Below are positions 39,633 through 49,319 of a DNA stretch of 64,000 nt, in pieces. The DNA lies in assembly GCF_001697225.1 (NCBI RefSeq), contig NZ_CP014671.1, forward strand, positions 3,038,001 through 3,102,000, written 5' to 3'. Every line of letters begins with the position of its first letter. Within the stretch, counting starts at the first letter, position 1. Source of the stretch: Immundisolibacter cernigliae. Lineage in GTDB: Bacteria > Pseudomonadota > Gammaproteobacteria > Immundisolibacterales > Immundisolibacteraceae. The notes under the pieces were generated by a model. It was not told the DNA's origin. It saw nothing but the letters and a program-made list of their open reading frames with translations, and did no database searches. A program made the translations under genes and the position numbers.

Positions 39633-40823
39633 ATGAATGCCAACACCCAGTTCATCCAGGATCTGGTCACCTTCCCGGCCAAGACCAATGCCATCCCCAA
39701 GGCGCTCTACGAGAGCGCGGAGATCTATCAGCTGGAAATGGAACGGCTGTTCTACGGGCCGCACTGGCATCCGGTGGCGCACGTGGGCGAGATCCCGAAC
39801 GCCGGCGACTACAAGACCTTCTATATCGGCGAGGTGCCGATCCTGATCACGCGTCTGGAAGGCGGTGCCGTCGGCGTGTTCCACAACGCCTGCTCGCATC
39901 GCGGCACCATGCTGGTGCCCGAGGTGCGCGGCAACGCCGGCGAGTTCCAGTGCCCGTATCACCGCTGGCTGTTCGACAACGGCGGCAACCTGCGCGGCGT
40001 GCCGGGCGAGAACGATTTTCCGGAAGACTTCTGCAAGGCCGACTTCGGGCTGCGCAAGATTCGCTACGAGGTGTTCGCCGGCCTGGTGTTCGCCACCCTG
40101 GATGACCACGCGGCGCCGCTTTCGGAGCAGCTTGGCGAGATCGCGGCGCCGCTGGCCGCCTCGCTGGGTGGTGACGGCAGGCTCAAGCTGCTCGGCTACC
40201 AGAAGGTCATGTACAACGCCAACTGGAAGACTTACCGCGATCAGGACGGCTATCACCCGCCGCTGTTGCACGCCGCCTTCAAGATGCTCAACTGGCAGGG
40301 CGGCAAGGGCGAATGCACGATTTCCGAGAACGGCAATATCGCGCTGGTGTCGCAGCTGGCGGCGGTGCGAAACGCCGATTTCCTGAAGGACCCGAGCCTG
40401 GTCGAGTTCAAGGGCGTGGACCCGAGCCAGGGTTCGTACGTGGTCTGCCCGTCACTGGTATCGTTCGGCAGCAAGCATCTGGACATGTTCAATTTCCGCT
40501 TTGGCATTCCGCGTGGGCCGCTCAAGACCGAGGTCCACTGGGCCTACTTCTGCCACGAGGATGACGACGAGGAAATGATCCGCCATCGGCTGCGCCAGTC
40601 GTCCAACATGCTCGGCCCATCGGGCTTGGTCAGCCTGGAGGACGCGGCCGTGTTCCACCGCATCCAGAATGCGCTCAAGGCCGGCACACCCAATGCCTAC
40701 TTCATGAAGGGCGTGCGCAAGGACGCCGATCCATACAAGTCCGGCCAGAACGACGAGATCGCCAACATCGTCTGGTGGGAGTGGTACCGCAAGCAGATGG
40801 GTTTCAGCCGCGCCGCGGCCTGA
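39633..40823 (+). CDS. Rieske aromatic oxygenase, alpha subunit
   Basis: Protein of 396 residues with Rieske ligands C87, H89, C107 and H110 and catalytic-domain motif DQDGYHPPLLH. It begins 28 bases after the diiron oxidase stop with CAGGAG upstream. No beta subunit, ferredoxin or reductase gene accompanies it. The CPYHRW Rieske variant and PPLLH motif place it with oxygenases acting on aromatic acids, but the substrate is not determinable. Confidence 0.87.
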   Translation: MNANTQFIQDLVTFPAKTNAIPKALYESAEIYQLEMERLFYGPHWHPVAHVGEIPNAGDYKTFYIGEVPILITRLEGGAVGVFHNACSHRGTMLVPEVRGNAGEFQCPYHRWLFDNGGNLRGVPGENDFPEDFCKADFGLRKIRYEVFAGLVFATLDDHAAPLSEQLGEIAAPLAASLGGDGRLKLLGYQKVMYNANWKTYRDQDGYHPPLLHAAFKMLNWQGGKGECTISENGNIALVSQLAAVRNADFLKDPSLVEFKGVDPSQGSYVVCPSLVSFGSKHLDMFNFRFGIPRGPLKTEVHWAYFCHEDDDEEMIRHRLRQSSNMLGPSGLVSLEDAAVFHRIQNALKAGTPNAYFMKGVRKDADPYKSGQNDEIANIVWWEWYRKQMGFSRAAA

Positions 40824-40964
40824 AGCGGCGGCCTACAACGAAATAAGGTTTTTGCGGTCCTGCCAGGGCCGGTCGGGTGAAAACAGCCGCAGCTTCGTTT
40901 ACCGAGCTGCGAGCGGGCCTGGTCCGGTCCTGCGCATGGCCGCTCGTGTCGAGGAGAACACCGC

Positions 40965-42440
40965 GTGAGTTACGACTTCGCGCCGCTGGTGAACAACACG
41001 TTTCCGGCGGTCAGTGAGCGTTTTACAGCCATCAATCCGGCGACGGGCGAGACCATCGGTTCGGTGCCGGAATGCGCCGGGCTGGTCGATGAAGCCGTGC
41101 GCGGGGCGCTGGCCGCCCAGCGCGAATGGGCCAAGGTGCCGCTGTTCCAGCGGGTGGGTCTGGTCGGCAAGCTGGCGGCGGTGCTGGAACAGCACGGCGA
41201 GGAGCTGGCGCAGCTGGACGTGCTCGATACCGGCAGTCCCATCCACGTCATGCGTGCCGACATCCGGGCCTCGGTCGGTATGCTGCGCCACCAGATGGGC
41301 CTGGCGCCGCAGGTTTTTGGCCGCTCCGGGGACCGCTTCACCGGCGACAACATCCATTTCACCCTGCCGCAGCCGTTCGGCGTGGTGGCGCGGTTCTGCG
41401 CCTTCAACCACCCGCTGATGTTCAGCATCATGCGCATCGCGGCGCCGCTATTGATGGGCAACTCGCTGATCATCAAGCCCTCCGAGCACACGAGTCTGTC
41501 GACGCTGCGCATCGCCGAGATTCTGGCCCCGCACATCCCGCCGGGCCTGATCCAGATTCTCACGGGAGGCGTCCCGGTGGGCGAAGCCATCGTCGGTCAC
41601 AAGGACATCAAGCGCATCACGCTGACCGGCGGCAAGGCGGCGGCGCTGGCCTTCTACCGCATCGCCGCCGAATCAGGGCACCTGAAGGATTTCACCTTCG
41701 AGCTGGGCGGCAAGAATCCGATGGTCATCTACCCGGACGCGGATGCCGAGAAGGCCTTCACGTCGGCCGTGCATGGCATGAACTTCTATCAGACGGCGGG
41801 CCAGAGCTGCGGCTCGACCAGCCGCATCTTCATCCATCGCTCGCTCTACGAGCAGGCCAAGGCGGCCATCAAGGCTGCCTGCGAGGCCATCCGCATCGGT
41901 GATCCGCAGGACCCGGATACGCTGATGGCGGGCCTGTCGACGCAGCAGCAGTTCGACAAGACCCTGCGTTACATCGAGCTTTCAAAGCGCGAGGGCCTGC
42001 CGCTGCTGACCGGTGGTGCGCGCCTGACCACGCCGCCGTTCGACAAGGGCTTCTATGTGCCGCCGACGGTGTTCTTTGACGTCACCCGCGAGCACACGCT
42101 GTTTCGGGAGGAAGTGTTCGGCCCGGTGCTGGCGCTGATCCCCTGGGACGACGAGCAGCAGATGCTGGCCGACATCAACGCCGTGGAATACGGCCTCACC
42201 GCCAGCGTGTGGACGTCGAGCCTGGACACGGCGATGGAGTTCGCGCGGCGGGTCGAGGCGGGCACCGTCTGGATCAATGGCTCGTCCAAGCACTTCCCGG
42301 GTTTCGGCTTTGCCGGCCAGAAGGACTCCGGCCTGGGCCAGGAAGAAACCCTCGAAGAGCTGGTGTCGTTCACGCAGCTGAAAGCCGTGCATTACTTCGG
42401 CGCCGAGGGGCGCAAAAACGTGGAGATTCGCCTGATATGA
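40965..42440 (+). CDS. Aldehyde dehydrogenase
   Basis: NAD(P)-dependent aldehyde dehydrogenase of 491 residues with catalytic C282 (GQSCGSTSR) and E246 (FELGGKNP). GTG at 40965 is the start, with GAGGAG eight bases before. It overlaps the alcohol dehydrogenase start by four bases (ATGA), so alcohol to aldehyde to acid oxidation is probably coupled. It is intact, unlike the IS-disrupted paralogue at 33.5 kb, to which it is only distantly similar. Confidence 0.9.
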   Translation: MSYDFAPLVNNTFPAVSERFTAINPATGETIGSVPECAGLVDEAVRGALAAQREWAKVPLFQRVGLVGKLAAVLEQHGEELAQLDVLDTGSPIHVMRADIRASVGMLRHQMGLAPQVFGRSGDRFTGDNIHFTLPQPFGVVARFCAFNHPLMFSIMRIAAPLLMGNSLIIKPSEHTSLSTLRIAEILAPHIPPGLIQILTGGVPVGEAIVGHKDIKRITLTGGKAAALAFYRIAAESGHLKDFTFELGGKNPMVIYPDADAEKAFTSAVHGMNFYQTAGQSCGSTSRIFIHRSLYEQAKAAIKAACEAIRIGDPQDPDTLMAGLSTQQQFDKTLRYIELSKREGLPLLTGGARLTTPPFDKGFYVPPTVFFDVTREHTLFREEVFGPVLALIPWDDEQQMLADINAVEYGLTASVWTSSLDTAMEFARRVEAGTVWINGSSKHFPGFGFAGQKDSGLGQEETLEELVSFTQLKAVHYFGAEGRKNVEIRLI

Positions 42441-43537
42441 AAGCCAGTGCCCTGGTGCTTGCCGCCTACAAGGAACCGCTCGAAGTCCGTCAGTTCGACG
42501 TGCCGGAGCCTGAGCCCGGCGCGATCGTGGTCAGGATCGACCGCGCGACGATCTGTGGCACCGACCATCACGTGCACATGGGGCTGCTGCAGCCGGTGTC
42601 GAAAACGCCCGCCATCCTCGGTCACGAGATGGTCGGCGTGATCGAAAAACTCGGTGCCGGTCGGGATACCGACGTGGCCGGCGCGCCGCTGGCCAAGGGC
42701 GACCGGGTGATCTGGGCCTATGCCTATTGCGGCAAGTGCTACTACTGCGTGGTGGCCCACCAGCCGACGCTGTGCACCAATTTCACGCCCTATGGCTATG
42801 CCGACTGCAGCAAGCCGCCGCATCTGCTGGGCGGCTTCGCGCAGTACGCCTACATCCTGCCGGCCTGCCACGTGGTCAAGGTGCCGGACGAGGTGCCCAG
42901 CCACTGGGCTTCGTCCGCCAGCTGCGCGCTGCGCACCATCATGCACGCCACGGCGCGCGCCGGCGGCATCCGGCCGGCCGAGACGGTGTTGGTTCAGGGC
43001 AGCGGGCCGGTGGGTCTGTACGGCGTGGCGGCAGCGCGCGCCTTCGGTGCCCGGCGGGTGATCTGCTTCGGCGCCCCGGACGGGCGGCTGGACGTGGCCA
43101 CGGCGTTCGGCGCCGACGCCGTGTGCAACATCGAGAAGACCGACGCCAAGCAGCGCGCGGAGCTGGTGCGCAGCTTCACTGACGGCCGCGGCGCGGATCT
43201 GGTGTTCGAATGCTCAGGCTCGCACCACGCACTCGAAGAAGCCATCGGCATCACCCGCATGGGCGGGCGCATCGTCGTGATCGGCGCCGGTGACCCGCAG
43301 CCGGCGCAGATTCCCGGCATGGCCTTCGTGATGAAGCAGATCAGCGTGCACGGTATCCGCTCGGCCGGCATCGAGTACTACCGCGAGGCACTGGCCTTCC
43401 TGGCTGCCCAAAAGGACAACTTCCCGTTCGAGCGGCTGTTTGGCGAAACCTACAGCCTGGCCGAGATCCCGAAGGCCATGGAACGCATGCACCGGCTGGA
43501 GGAGATCAAGCCGGTGGTGGACCCGTTCAAGAACTAG
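42437..43537 (+). CDS. Zinc-dependent alcohol dehydrogenase
   Basis: Medium-chain dehydrogenase of 366 residues. Catalytic zinc ligands C40 and H63/E64 (GHEMVG), structural zinc cysteines C98, C101, C104 and C113 (CGKCYYC), and the NAD-binding GSGPVG. Last gene of the operon; a strong terminator follows at 43562. Together with the upstream aldehyde dehydrogenase it should oxidise an alcohol formed by the oxygenases. Substrate unknown. Confidence 0.88.
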   Translation: MKASALVLAAYKEPLEVRQFDVPEPEPGAIVVRIDRATICGTDHHVHMGLLQPVSKTPAILGHEMVGVIEKLGAGRDTDVAGAPLAKGDRVIWAYAYCGKCYYCVVAHQPTLCTNFTPYGYADCSKPPHLLGGFAQYAYILPACHVVKVPDEVPSHWASSASCALRTIMHATARAGGIRPAETVLVQGSGPVGLYGVAAARAFGARRVICFGAPDGRLDVATAFGADAVCNIEKTDAKQRAELVRSFTDGRGADLVFECSGSHHALEEAIGITRMGGRIVVIGAGDPQPAQIPGMAFVMKQISVHGIRSAGIEYYREALAFLAAQKDNFPFERLFGETYSLAEIPKAMERMHRLEEIKPVVDPFKN

Positions 43538-43561
43538 ACAAAGAAGGGGAGGGGTAATCCA

Positions 43562-43601
43562 GCGGCAGCTACCCAGGCGCAGGGTAGCTGCCGCTTTTTT
43601 T
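43562..43601 (+). terminator. Rho-independent terminator of the diiron oxidase/Rieske operon
   Basis: Perfect 13-bp stem GCGGCAGCTACCC with its complement around a 7-nt loop, followed by seven Ts (43595-43601). It is 25 bp after the alcohol dehydrogenase stop. On the other strand it lacks a T-tract, so it acts mainly on the plus strand, before the convergent dsbA. Confidence 0.93.
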
Positions 43602-43609
43602 GGTCGGCC

Positions 43610-44221
43610 TTATTTGGCGGCCTTCAGTTCCTTCGCCACCAGCTGGTCGAGGGCCGTGAACATGCCCGCTTCGCTGCCGGCACTGGTGCCGTCGATGCGG
43701 TACTTGCCGTTGACGATGAAGGTCGGCACGCCTTCCAGGCCGTAGGCACGGGTCATCTGATTGGCGCGGCCGAGCTTGCCGTCCACGTCGAAGGAGTTGA
43801 AGGCTTCCCTGAATTTCTCGCGCGGCACGCCCTGGCCAGCGAAGAACTCGGTCAGGCTGGCCTCGTCGTTCAGGTTCTTGCGGTCGCGATGGATGGCCTC
43901 GAACAGCGCCTTGTGCACGTCCTCGCCGAGCTTCAGTTGCTGCATGGCGTAGTAGGCGCGACCGAGCACCGCCCAGCGCTGGTTGAAGATGGCCGGCACG
44001 CGGATGAATTCGACAGCTGCCGGTTGTTTCTTGCGCCAGGCGGCGACATGCGGTTCGGCGTCGTAGCAATGCGGGCAGCCGTACCAGAAGAACTCGATCA
44101 CCTCGACCTTGGCCGGGTCGCGCGTGGGCTGCGGCTGGGCCAGTTCCACCCAGGGTTCGGCCTGGGCGGCGAGCGTGGTCAGCAGCAGGGCAAACAGGCC
44201 GGTGAGCAGCGGCAGGCGCAT
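43610..44221 (-). CDS. dsbA: Thiol:disulfide interchange protein DsbA
   Basis: Periplasmic thioredoxin-fold oxidase of 203 residues that introduces disulfide bonds. Signal peptide to about residue 21 (AAQAEP), active site C49-P-H-C52 and cis-proline loop GVPTF. It lies 23 bp downstream of the cytochrome c4 gene, the usual gammaproteobacterial order. Confidence 0.95.
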   Translation of the reverse strand: MRLPLLTGLFALLLTTLAAQAEPWVELAQPQPTRDPAKVEVIEFFWYGCPHCYDAEPHVAAWRKKQPAAVEFIRVPAIFNQRWAVLGRAYYAMQQLKLGEDVHKALFEAIHRDRKNLNDEASLTEFFAGQGVPREKFREAFNSFDVDGKLGRANQMTRAYGLEGVPTFIVNGKYRIDGTSAGSEAGMFTALDQLVAKELKAAK

Positions 44222-44244
44222 GGGCGTCCTCCTGGAGCGTGGCT

Positions 44245-44850
44245 TCAGTGCAGGCCGGAGACGTATTGCGACACGGCGTCGATTTCCGCCTTGCTCATGC
44301 GTGCGGCGATGTCGCGCATGATGTTGTTGATGTCGGTGCTGCGCTCGCCGCTGGCGTACAGGCCAAGCTGCTTGGTGATGTACTCCGGGTGCTGACCGCC
44401 GAGTGCCGGCCAGCCGGCCGGATCATTGCCCGTGCCGTCCGGACCGTGACAGGCCATGCAGGCGGGCACGCCGGTCTTGGCGTTGCCGGCCCGGTACACT
44501 TGGGCGCCAGCGGCAACGACGTCTTCCGGAACGCTGCCCAGTTTGATGGTCTGGCTGGCATAGAAGGCGGCCAGGTCTTCGATGTCCTGGTCGCTCAGAT
44601 TGGCCGCCATCGGCGACATGACCGGATCCTTGCGCTGGCCATCACGCAGCGCTTTCAACTGCGTGGTCATGTAACCGGCGTGCTGGCCAGCGATGTTCGG
44701 GTACATGCCGACCGGGCTGTTGCCGTCGGTGCTGTGGCAGGCCTGGCAGGGGGCTGATTTTTGCTGGCCAGCAGTGGCATCGCCCGCTGCCTGTACGCCG
44801 CCCGCCACTGTCAGGGCGGCAGCCACCACGATCCACTTGCAGCCTCGCAT
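44245..44850 (-). CDS. Cytochrome c4, dihaem
   Basis: Periplasmic dihaem cytochrome of 201 residues: signal peptide ending near VQAAGD, haem motifs CQACH (35-39) and CMACH (131-135), two homologous halves, and Met ligands in each half. Cytochrome c4 carries electrons to terminal oxidases. ATG at 44850 is fixed by the signal peptide; the frame is open far upstream. Upstream and divergent is engB. Confidence 0.93.
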   Translation of the reverse strand: MRGCKWIVVAAALTVAGGVQAAGDATAGQQKSAPCQACHSTDGNSPVGMYPNIAGQHAGYMTTQLKALRDGQRKDPVMSPMAANLSDQDIEDLAAFYASQTIKLGSVPEDVVAAGAQVYRAGNAKTGVPACMACHGPDGTGNDPAGWPALGGQHPEYITKQLGLYASGERSTDINNIMRDIAARMSKAEIDAVSQYVSGLH

Positions 44851-45031
44851 CCGCAGACTCCCGGTTGAGTATTGGTTGGGTATTGGGGTTGGGTTCGCTG
44901 CGCTGCATTCGGGGCAGCGCAAACGGCGCGGTATTCTAGCAGCACTCACTGGCCGGTCCTGCCGGATCGGGTCGGCCACGGCCGGTTCTGCCAGGGCCCG
45001 TCCCTTCAACGTCACCTGCTGTACCTTTCCG

Positions 45032-45649
45032 ATGACCGATCCGGTTCCCAATCCCCTGCAAGGGGCGCGCTTCTGGCGCGCCGCCACGGCGCTCGACCAT
45101 CTGCCCCCGGACGAGGGCGCGGAGGTGGCCTTTGCCGGTCGCTCCAACGCCGGTAAGTCGAGTGGTCTGAACACCCTGACCGGCCAGCGCGCGCTGGCGC
45201 GGGTCAGCAAGACGCCGGGGCGCACGCAGGAGCTGCTGTTCTTTCAACTGGACGATTACCGTCGTCTGGTGGACTTGCCCGGCTACGGTTATGCCGCCAC
45301 CTCGGCGGCCCGGCGGCGCGACTGGGGCGAGGTGATCCCGGCCTACTTCGCGAGCCGGCGCAGCCTGCGCGGGCTGCTGCTGTTCATGGATGTACGCCGC
45401 CCGCTGCAGGTGGGCGATCGGCAGCTGATTCTGGCCGCGGCCGAGTTTGGCTTGCCGGTGCAGCCGGCGGTGACCAAATCGGACAAGCTCGGCCGCGGCG
45501 CGCTGCAAACTGCGTTGCGCGCCTTGCACAAAGAGCTGTCGGTGTTCGAGGCGGTGTTGCCGCCGCTGCCGCTGTCGAACCTGAGCGGGGAGGGCGCGCC
45601 GGCGATTCGCGAGCAGGTGCGGGCCTGGCTGGATGCGGATGCCGACTAA
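45032..45649 (+). CDS. engB: Ribosome biogenesis GTPase YsxC/EngB
   Basis: GTPase of 205 residues needed for large ribosomal subunit assembly. G motifs: GRSNAGKSS (G1), TPGRTQ (G2), DLPGYGY (G3), TKSDK (G4) and SNLSGEG (G5). ATG at 45032; the frame is open far upstream but conservation begins here. The stop codon overlaps the end of the convergent bcp gene by four bases. Confidence 0.93.
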   Translation: MTDPVPNPLQGARFWRAATALDHLPPDEGAEVAFAGRSNAGKSSGLNTLTGQRALARVSKTPGRTQELLFFQLDDYRRLVDLPGYGYAATSAARRRDWGEVIPAYFASRRSLRGLLLFMDVRRPLQVGDRQLILAAAEFGLPVQPAVTKSDKLGRGALQTALRALHKELSVFEAVLPPLPLSNLSGEGAPAIREQVRAWLDADAD

Positions 45650-46113
45650 AGCGCCTTCAGGCGTTCCAGCACGGCGGCGGCATGGTCCTTGACCTTCACC
45701 TTGCGCCAGGCCTCGCGCAGCACGCCGTCGGCATCGATCAGGAAGGTGCTGCGCTCGATGCCCAGCACGGTCTTGCCGTACATGTTCTTCTCGCGGATGA
45801 CATCGTAGGCGTGGCAGGCGGTTTCCTGCGCATCCGACAGCAGGTCGAAGCTGAATCCCTGCCGGGCGCGAAACTTCTCGTGGCTGGCCACGCTGTCGCG
45901 GCTGACGCCCAGGATGACCGCCCCCAGCGCCGCAAATTCGTCGGACAGCTGCTGAAAGTCTTGCCCCTCCTGGGTGCAGCCGGGCGTGCTGTCCTTGGGA
46001 TAGAAGTAGAGCACCACGGCCTGGCCGCGCAGGTCGGCCAGGCTGATGGTCCGGTTGCCGGTGGCCGGCAGGCTGAAGTCGGGCGCCGGGGCGCCGATGA
46101 TCGGTTCTGGCAT
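45646..46113 (-). CDS. bcp: Peroxiredoxin, Bcp/PrxQ type
   Basis: Thiol peroxidase of 155 residues with peroxidatic C46 in STPGCTQEG. The second cysteine found five residues later in E. coli Bcp is absent here (Gln51); another Cys occurs in the ETACHAYD segment. The enzyme may therefore be a one-cysteine form or use the distant residue. Start ATG at 46113; convergent with engB and divergent from dapA. Confidence 0.92.
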   Translation of the reverse strand: MPEPIIGAPAPDFSLPATGNRTISLADLRGQAVVLYFYPKDSTPGCTQEGQDFQQLSDEFAALGAVILGVSRDSVASHEKFRARQGFSFDLLSDAQETACHAYDVIREKNMYGKTVLGIERSTFLIDADGVLREAWRKVKVKDHAAAVLERLKAL

Positions 46114-46214
46114 GGTTCGATTCCGGGCAGGTTGCGTGCGGCGGGCCGGGGCTTGGCTTGTCAGTCAGTGGACCGGGTCAGTACCATACCGGCCTTTTCC
46201 AGCCGGACTTTTGC

Positions 46215-47090
46215 ATGATCCACGGCAGCGTTGTCGCCCTGGTCACCCCGATGACTGCGTCCGGGGCGATAGATTACGCGGCCCTGGCAAGGCTGGTCGA
46301 ATTCCACCTCGCATCCGGCACGCACGGCATCGTGGCGGTCGGTACCACCGGCGAGTCACCCACCCTCGACATGGACGAGCACATCGGCGTGATCGCCGAA
46401 GTGGTGCGCCGTGTCGATGGCCGCATTCCGGTCATCGGCGGCACCGGTGCCAACTCCACCGCCGAGGCCATCGAGCTGACGCGGGCCGCATCGGACGCCG
46501 GTGTCGATGCCTGCCTGCTGGTGACGCCGTACTACAACAAGCCCAGCCAGGAAGGCCTGTACCGGCACTTTCGCGCCGTCGCCGAGGCGGCGCCGATCCC
46601 GCAGATTCTGTACAACGTGCCCGGACGCACGGCCTGTGATCTGCAGACCGACACTGTGCTGCGCCTGGCCGAGATCCCGAACATCGTCGGCCTGAAGGAT
46701 GCCACCGGTAGTTTGGAGCGCGGCGCCGAGCTGCTGGCGCGGTGCCCGGCCGATTTTTGGCTGTTCAGCGGCGAGGACGCCATCGCCGCCGAGCTCATGC
46801 TGCGCGGCTATCGGGGCGTGATTTCGGTCACTGCCAATGTGGCGCCCAGGGCCATGGTGGCAATGAGCGAGGCGGCGCTGGCCGGGAATCGCGAACTGGC
46901 GCTGGCGCTCGACGCGCCGCTGCAGGCGCTGCATCGCGATCTGTTCGTCGAGGCCAACCCGATTCCGGTGAAATGGGCGCTGGCCGAGCTGGAGCTGATC
47001 GAGCCTGGCATTCGTCTGCCGCTGACACCCTTGTCTGCGGCCTGTCACGACACCGTGCGCGCGGCTTTGCGCCAGGCGTCCCTACTGTGA
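46215..47090 (+). CDS. dapA: 4-hydroxy-tetrahydrodipicolinate synthase
   Basis: Lysine/diaminopimelate pathway enzyme of 291 residues condensing pyruvate and aspartate semialdehyde. Schiff-base K161 (GLKDAT), Y133 (LYNVPGR), R138 and the GTTGE loop (43-47) are in place. First gene of the conserved dapA-bamC-MBL-purC-purL run. Confidence 0.95.
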   Translation: MIHGSVVALVTPMTASGAIDYAALARLVEFHLASGTHGIVAVGTTGESPTLDMDEHIGVIAEVVRRVDGRIPVIGGTGANSTAEAIELTRAASDAGVDACLLVTPYYNKPSQEGLYRHFRAVAEAAPIPQILYNVPGRTACDLQTDTVLRLAEIPNIVGLKDATGSLERGAELLARCPADFWLFSGEDAIAAELMLRGYRGVISVTANVAPRAMVAMSEAALAGNRELALALDAPLQALHRDLFVEANPIPVKWALAELELIEPGIRLPLTPLSAACHDTVRAALRQASLL

Positions 47091-47104
47091 TCCTGCGAGG
47101 CATC

Positions 47105-47775
47105 ATGCAGTTTTTCGTGCTCCGGCCGCGTGCCCTGGTTCTGGCCATGACCCTGCCGCTGCTGGGTGGCTGCGGTGCACTGTCGGGGCTGCTCGGCCAC
47201 GATCCGCAGGAACAGCAATACAAGCAGGCTGAAACGTTGCCGCCGCTGGAAGTGCCGCCGGATCTGACCGGCGCGGCCAGCTCCTCGGCCCTGGTCGTGC
47301 CGGGCATCGACGATGGCAGCGCGGCCGGGGGGGCGGCGATGCGGATGCGTCGGCGTCCGGCGCTTCGCCGCCGCCGGAACAGCTGGCCGGCGATGGCGCG
47401 AAGGCCGATCCGGCCGGACCGCGTATCGAGAAGGGCAGCGAGGGCGCGCCGCGGCTGGTGGTGCCGGAGGATTTCGCCCGCGCCTGGCGCAGCGTCGGCA
47501 AGGCGCTCGAAGCCGCCGAAATGAAGGTGGACGACCGCGACCGCTCGCGCGGCCTGTATTTCGTCGACTACAAGCACCGCAAGCCGCGCGGCCGCATCGC
47601 CCGCACGCTGATGTTCTGGGGGGACGACGAGAGCACGCAGAAAGAGCGTTTCCTGGTGCTGCTGCAGTCCGCCGGCGAGCAGACCAACGTGCTGGTGTTC
47701 GACGAGAAGGAAAAGCTGGTCACGGCGCCGGTCGCCGAGGACATCCTGCGCAAGATTCAGCAGAACCTGGACTGA
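47105..47775 (+). pseudogene. bamC: Outer membrane assembly lipoprotein BamC, frameshifted
   Basis: The N-terminal part has a lipobox (LPLLGGC), the YKQAETLPPLEVPPDLT segment that BamC uses to bind BamD, and a linker. The frame is lost at the seven-G run 47327-47333: adding one G continues it through DADASASG and GAPRLVVPEDF to the BamC C-terminal domain, which is otherwise open to the TGA at 47773. Position after dapA is as in other gammaproteobacteria. BamC is dispensable in some species, so a real mutation is possible, but a homopolymer sequencing error is at least as likely. Confidence 0.8.
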
Positions 47776-47785
47776 CCACCGCGGC

Positions 47786-48553
47786 ATGCGCTTCGCCTCG
47801 CTGGGCAGCGGCAGTCGCGGCAACGCCACCCTGGTGCAGGCCGGCAGCACCACGCTGCTGATCGACTGCGGCTTTGGCCTGGCCGACACGCGCCGCCGTC
47901 TCGGGCGACTGGGCCTGGAGCTGTCCGACCTGACCGCCATCCTGCTCACGCACGAACACGGCGATCACGTGGCTGGCGTCGGACCGGTGGCGCGCGCCGG
48001 CGGCATGCCGGTGTGGGCCACGCCCGGCACGCTGGCCGCGCTGGCGCCGCAGGTCGGCGAGCTGCCGCAGGTGCGCACGATCAACTGCCACGCGCCCTGG
48101 GAAATCGGCGACTTGTCCATCACGCCGTTTCCGGTGCCCCACGACGGGCGCGAGAGCTGCCAGTACCTGCTGTCGGACGGTGCGCGGCGTTTTGCGGCGG
48201 TCACCGACCTTGGCCATACCACCGCTCACATGGCGGCGCTGCTGGGTGGCTGCGAGGGGCTGCTGTTCGAGTGCAATCACGACCGCGATCTGCTGCTCGG
48301 TGGCCCGTATCCGCCATCGCTGAAACGGCGTGTGGATGGCGATCTTGGGCATCTGAGCAACGATGCGGCGGCGGCCTTCATCGGCGGCCTGGATTGTCGG
48401 CGCCTGCAGCACTTCGTGGCGGCGCATCTGAGCGAGCAAAATAACCGCCCGGAACTGGCCCAGGCCGCCATGGCCGGTGCGCTGGGCTGCGGCGCGGACT
48501 GGATCGCCGTCGCCGACCAGGACCTGGGCATCGACTGGTGCGAGCTGGCCTGA
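47786..48553 (+). CDS. MBL-fold metallo-hydrolase, YycJ-like
   Basis: Metallo-beta-lactamase fold protein of 255 residues with HEHGDH (56-61) and further metal ligands in VPHDG and CNHD. It resembles the YycJ/WalJ branch and the protein found between bamC and purC in Pseudomonas. Proposed roles are exonuclease-like or unknown hydrolase; the substrate is not defined. Start is 11 bases after the bamC stop. Confidence 0.82.
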   Translation: MRFASLGSGSRGNATLVQAGSTTLLIDCGFGLADTRRRLGRLGLELSDLTAILLTHEHGDHVAGVGPVARAGGMPVWATPGTLAALAPQVGELPQVRTINCHAPWEIGDLSITPFPVPHDGRESCQYLLSDGARRFAAVTDLGHTTAHMAALLGGCEGLLFECNHDRDLLLGGPYPPSLKRRVDGDLGHLSNDAAAAFIGGLDCRRLQHFVAAHLSEQNNRPELAQAAMAGALGCGADWIAVADQDLGIDWCELA

Positions 48554-48586
48554 ACCGTTTTTGGACCATCAACCCGGAATCCGACC

Positions 48587-49315
48587 ATGAGCTACCCGCA
48601 CGGCGCCGAGCTGTACCGAGGCAAGGCCAAGACCGTCTATGCCACCGACGACGCGGATCTGCTGCTGATGCACTACCGCGACGACACCTCGGCCTTCGAC
48701 GGCGAGAAAAAGGCCGCCCTGGCGCGCAAGGGCATGGTCAACAACCACATCAATGCCTTCGTGATGACACGCCTGGCGCAGGCCGGCGTGCCCACGCATT
48801 TCGTGCGCATCGTCGGCCCGCAGGAGAGTCTGGTGCGGCGCCTGGACATGGTGCCGGTGGAATGCGTGGTGCGTAACGTGGCCGCCGGAAGTCTGGTGCG
48901 GCGCCTGGGCGTGACCGAGGGTCTGGAACTGGACCCGCCGCTGTTCGAGCTGTTCCTGAAAAACGATGCCCTGCACGACCCGATGGTCAACGACGATCAC
49001 GTGCTGGCCTTCGGCTGGGCCAGCGCCGCGGAACTCAGGCGCATGCGTGAGCTGAGCATGGCCGTCAACGGCGTGCTCAAGCCCCTGTTCGCCGACGCCG
49101 GCATCACCCTGGTCGACTACAAGCTCGAATTCGGCCGCTATCGGGGCGAGCTGCTGCTGGGGGACGAATTCACCCCCGACGGCTGCCGCCTGTGGGACGC
49201 CGGCAGCGGCGAGCGCCTCGACAAGGACCGCTTCCGGCGCGACCTGGGCGGCGTGGTGGAAGCTTACGAGGAAGTTGCCCGGCGTCTGGGCGTCGACCTG
49301 CAGGCGCAGGGCTGA
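48587..49315 (+). CDS. purC: Phosphoribosylaminoimidazole-succinocarboxamide synthase
   Basis: SAICAR synthase of 242 residues joining CAIR and aspartate in purine synthesis. Motifs YRGKAKTVY (N-terminal nucleotide loop), ECVVRN, AAGSL and LVDYKLEFG are present. Normal length. Followed four bases later by the purL start. Confidence 0.95.
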   Translation: MSYPHGAELYRGKAKTVYATDDADLLLMHYRDDTSAFDGEKKAALARKGMVNNHINAFVMTRLAQAGVPTHFVRIVGPQESLVRRLDMVPVECVVRNVAAGSLVRRLGVTEGLELDPPLFELFLKNDALHDPMVNDDHVLAFGWASAAELRRMRELSMAVNGVLKPLFADAGITLVDYKLEFGRYRGELLLGDEFTPDGCRLWDAGSGERLDKDRFRRDLGGVVEAYEEVARRLGVDLQAQG

Positions 49316-49319
49316 GCCG

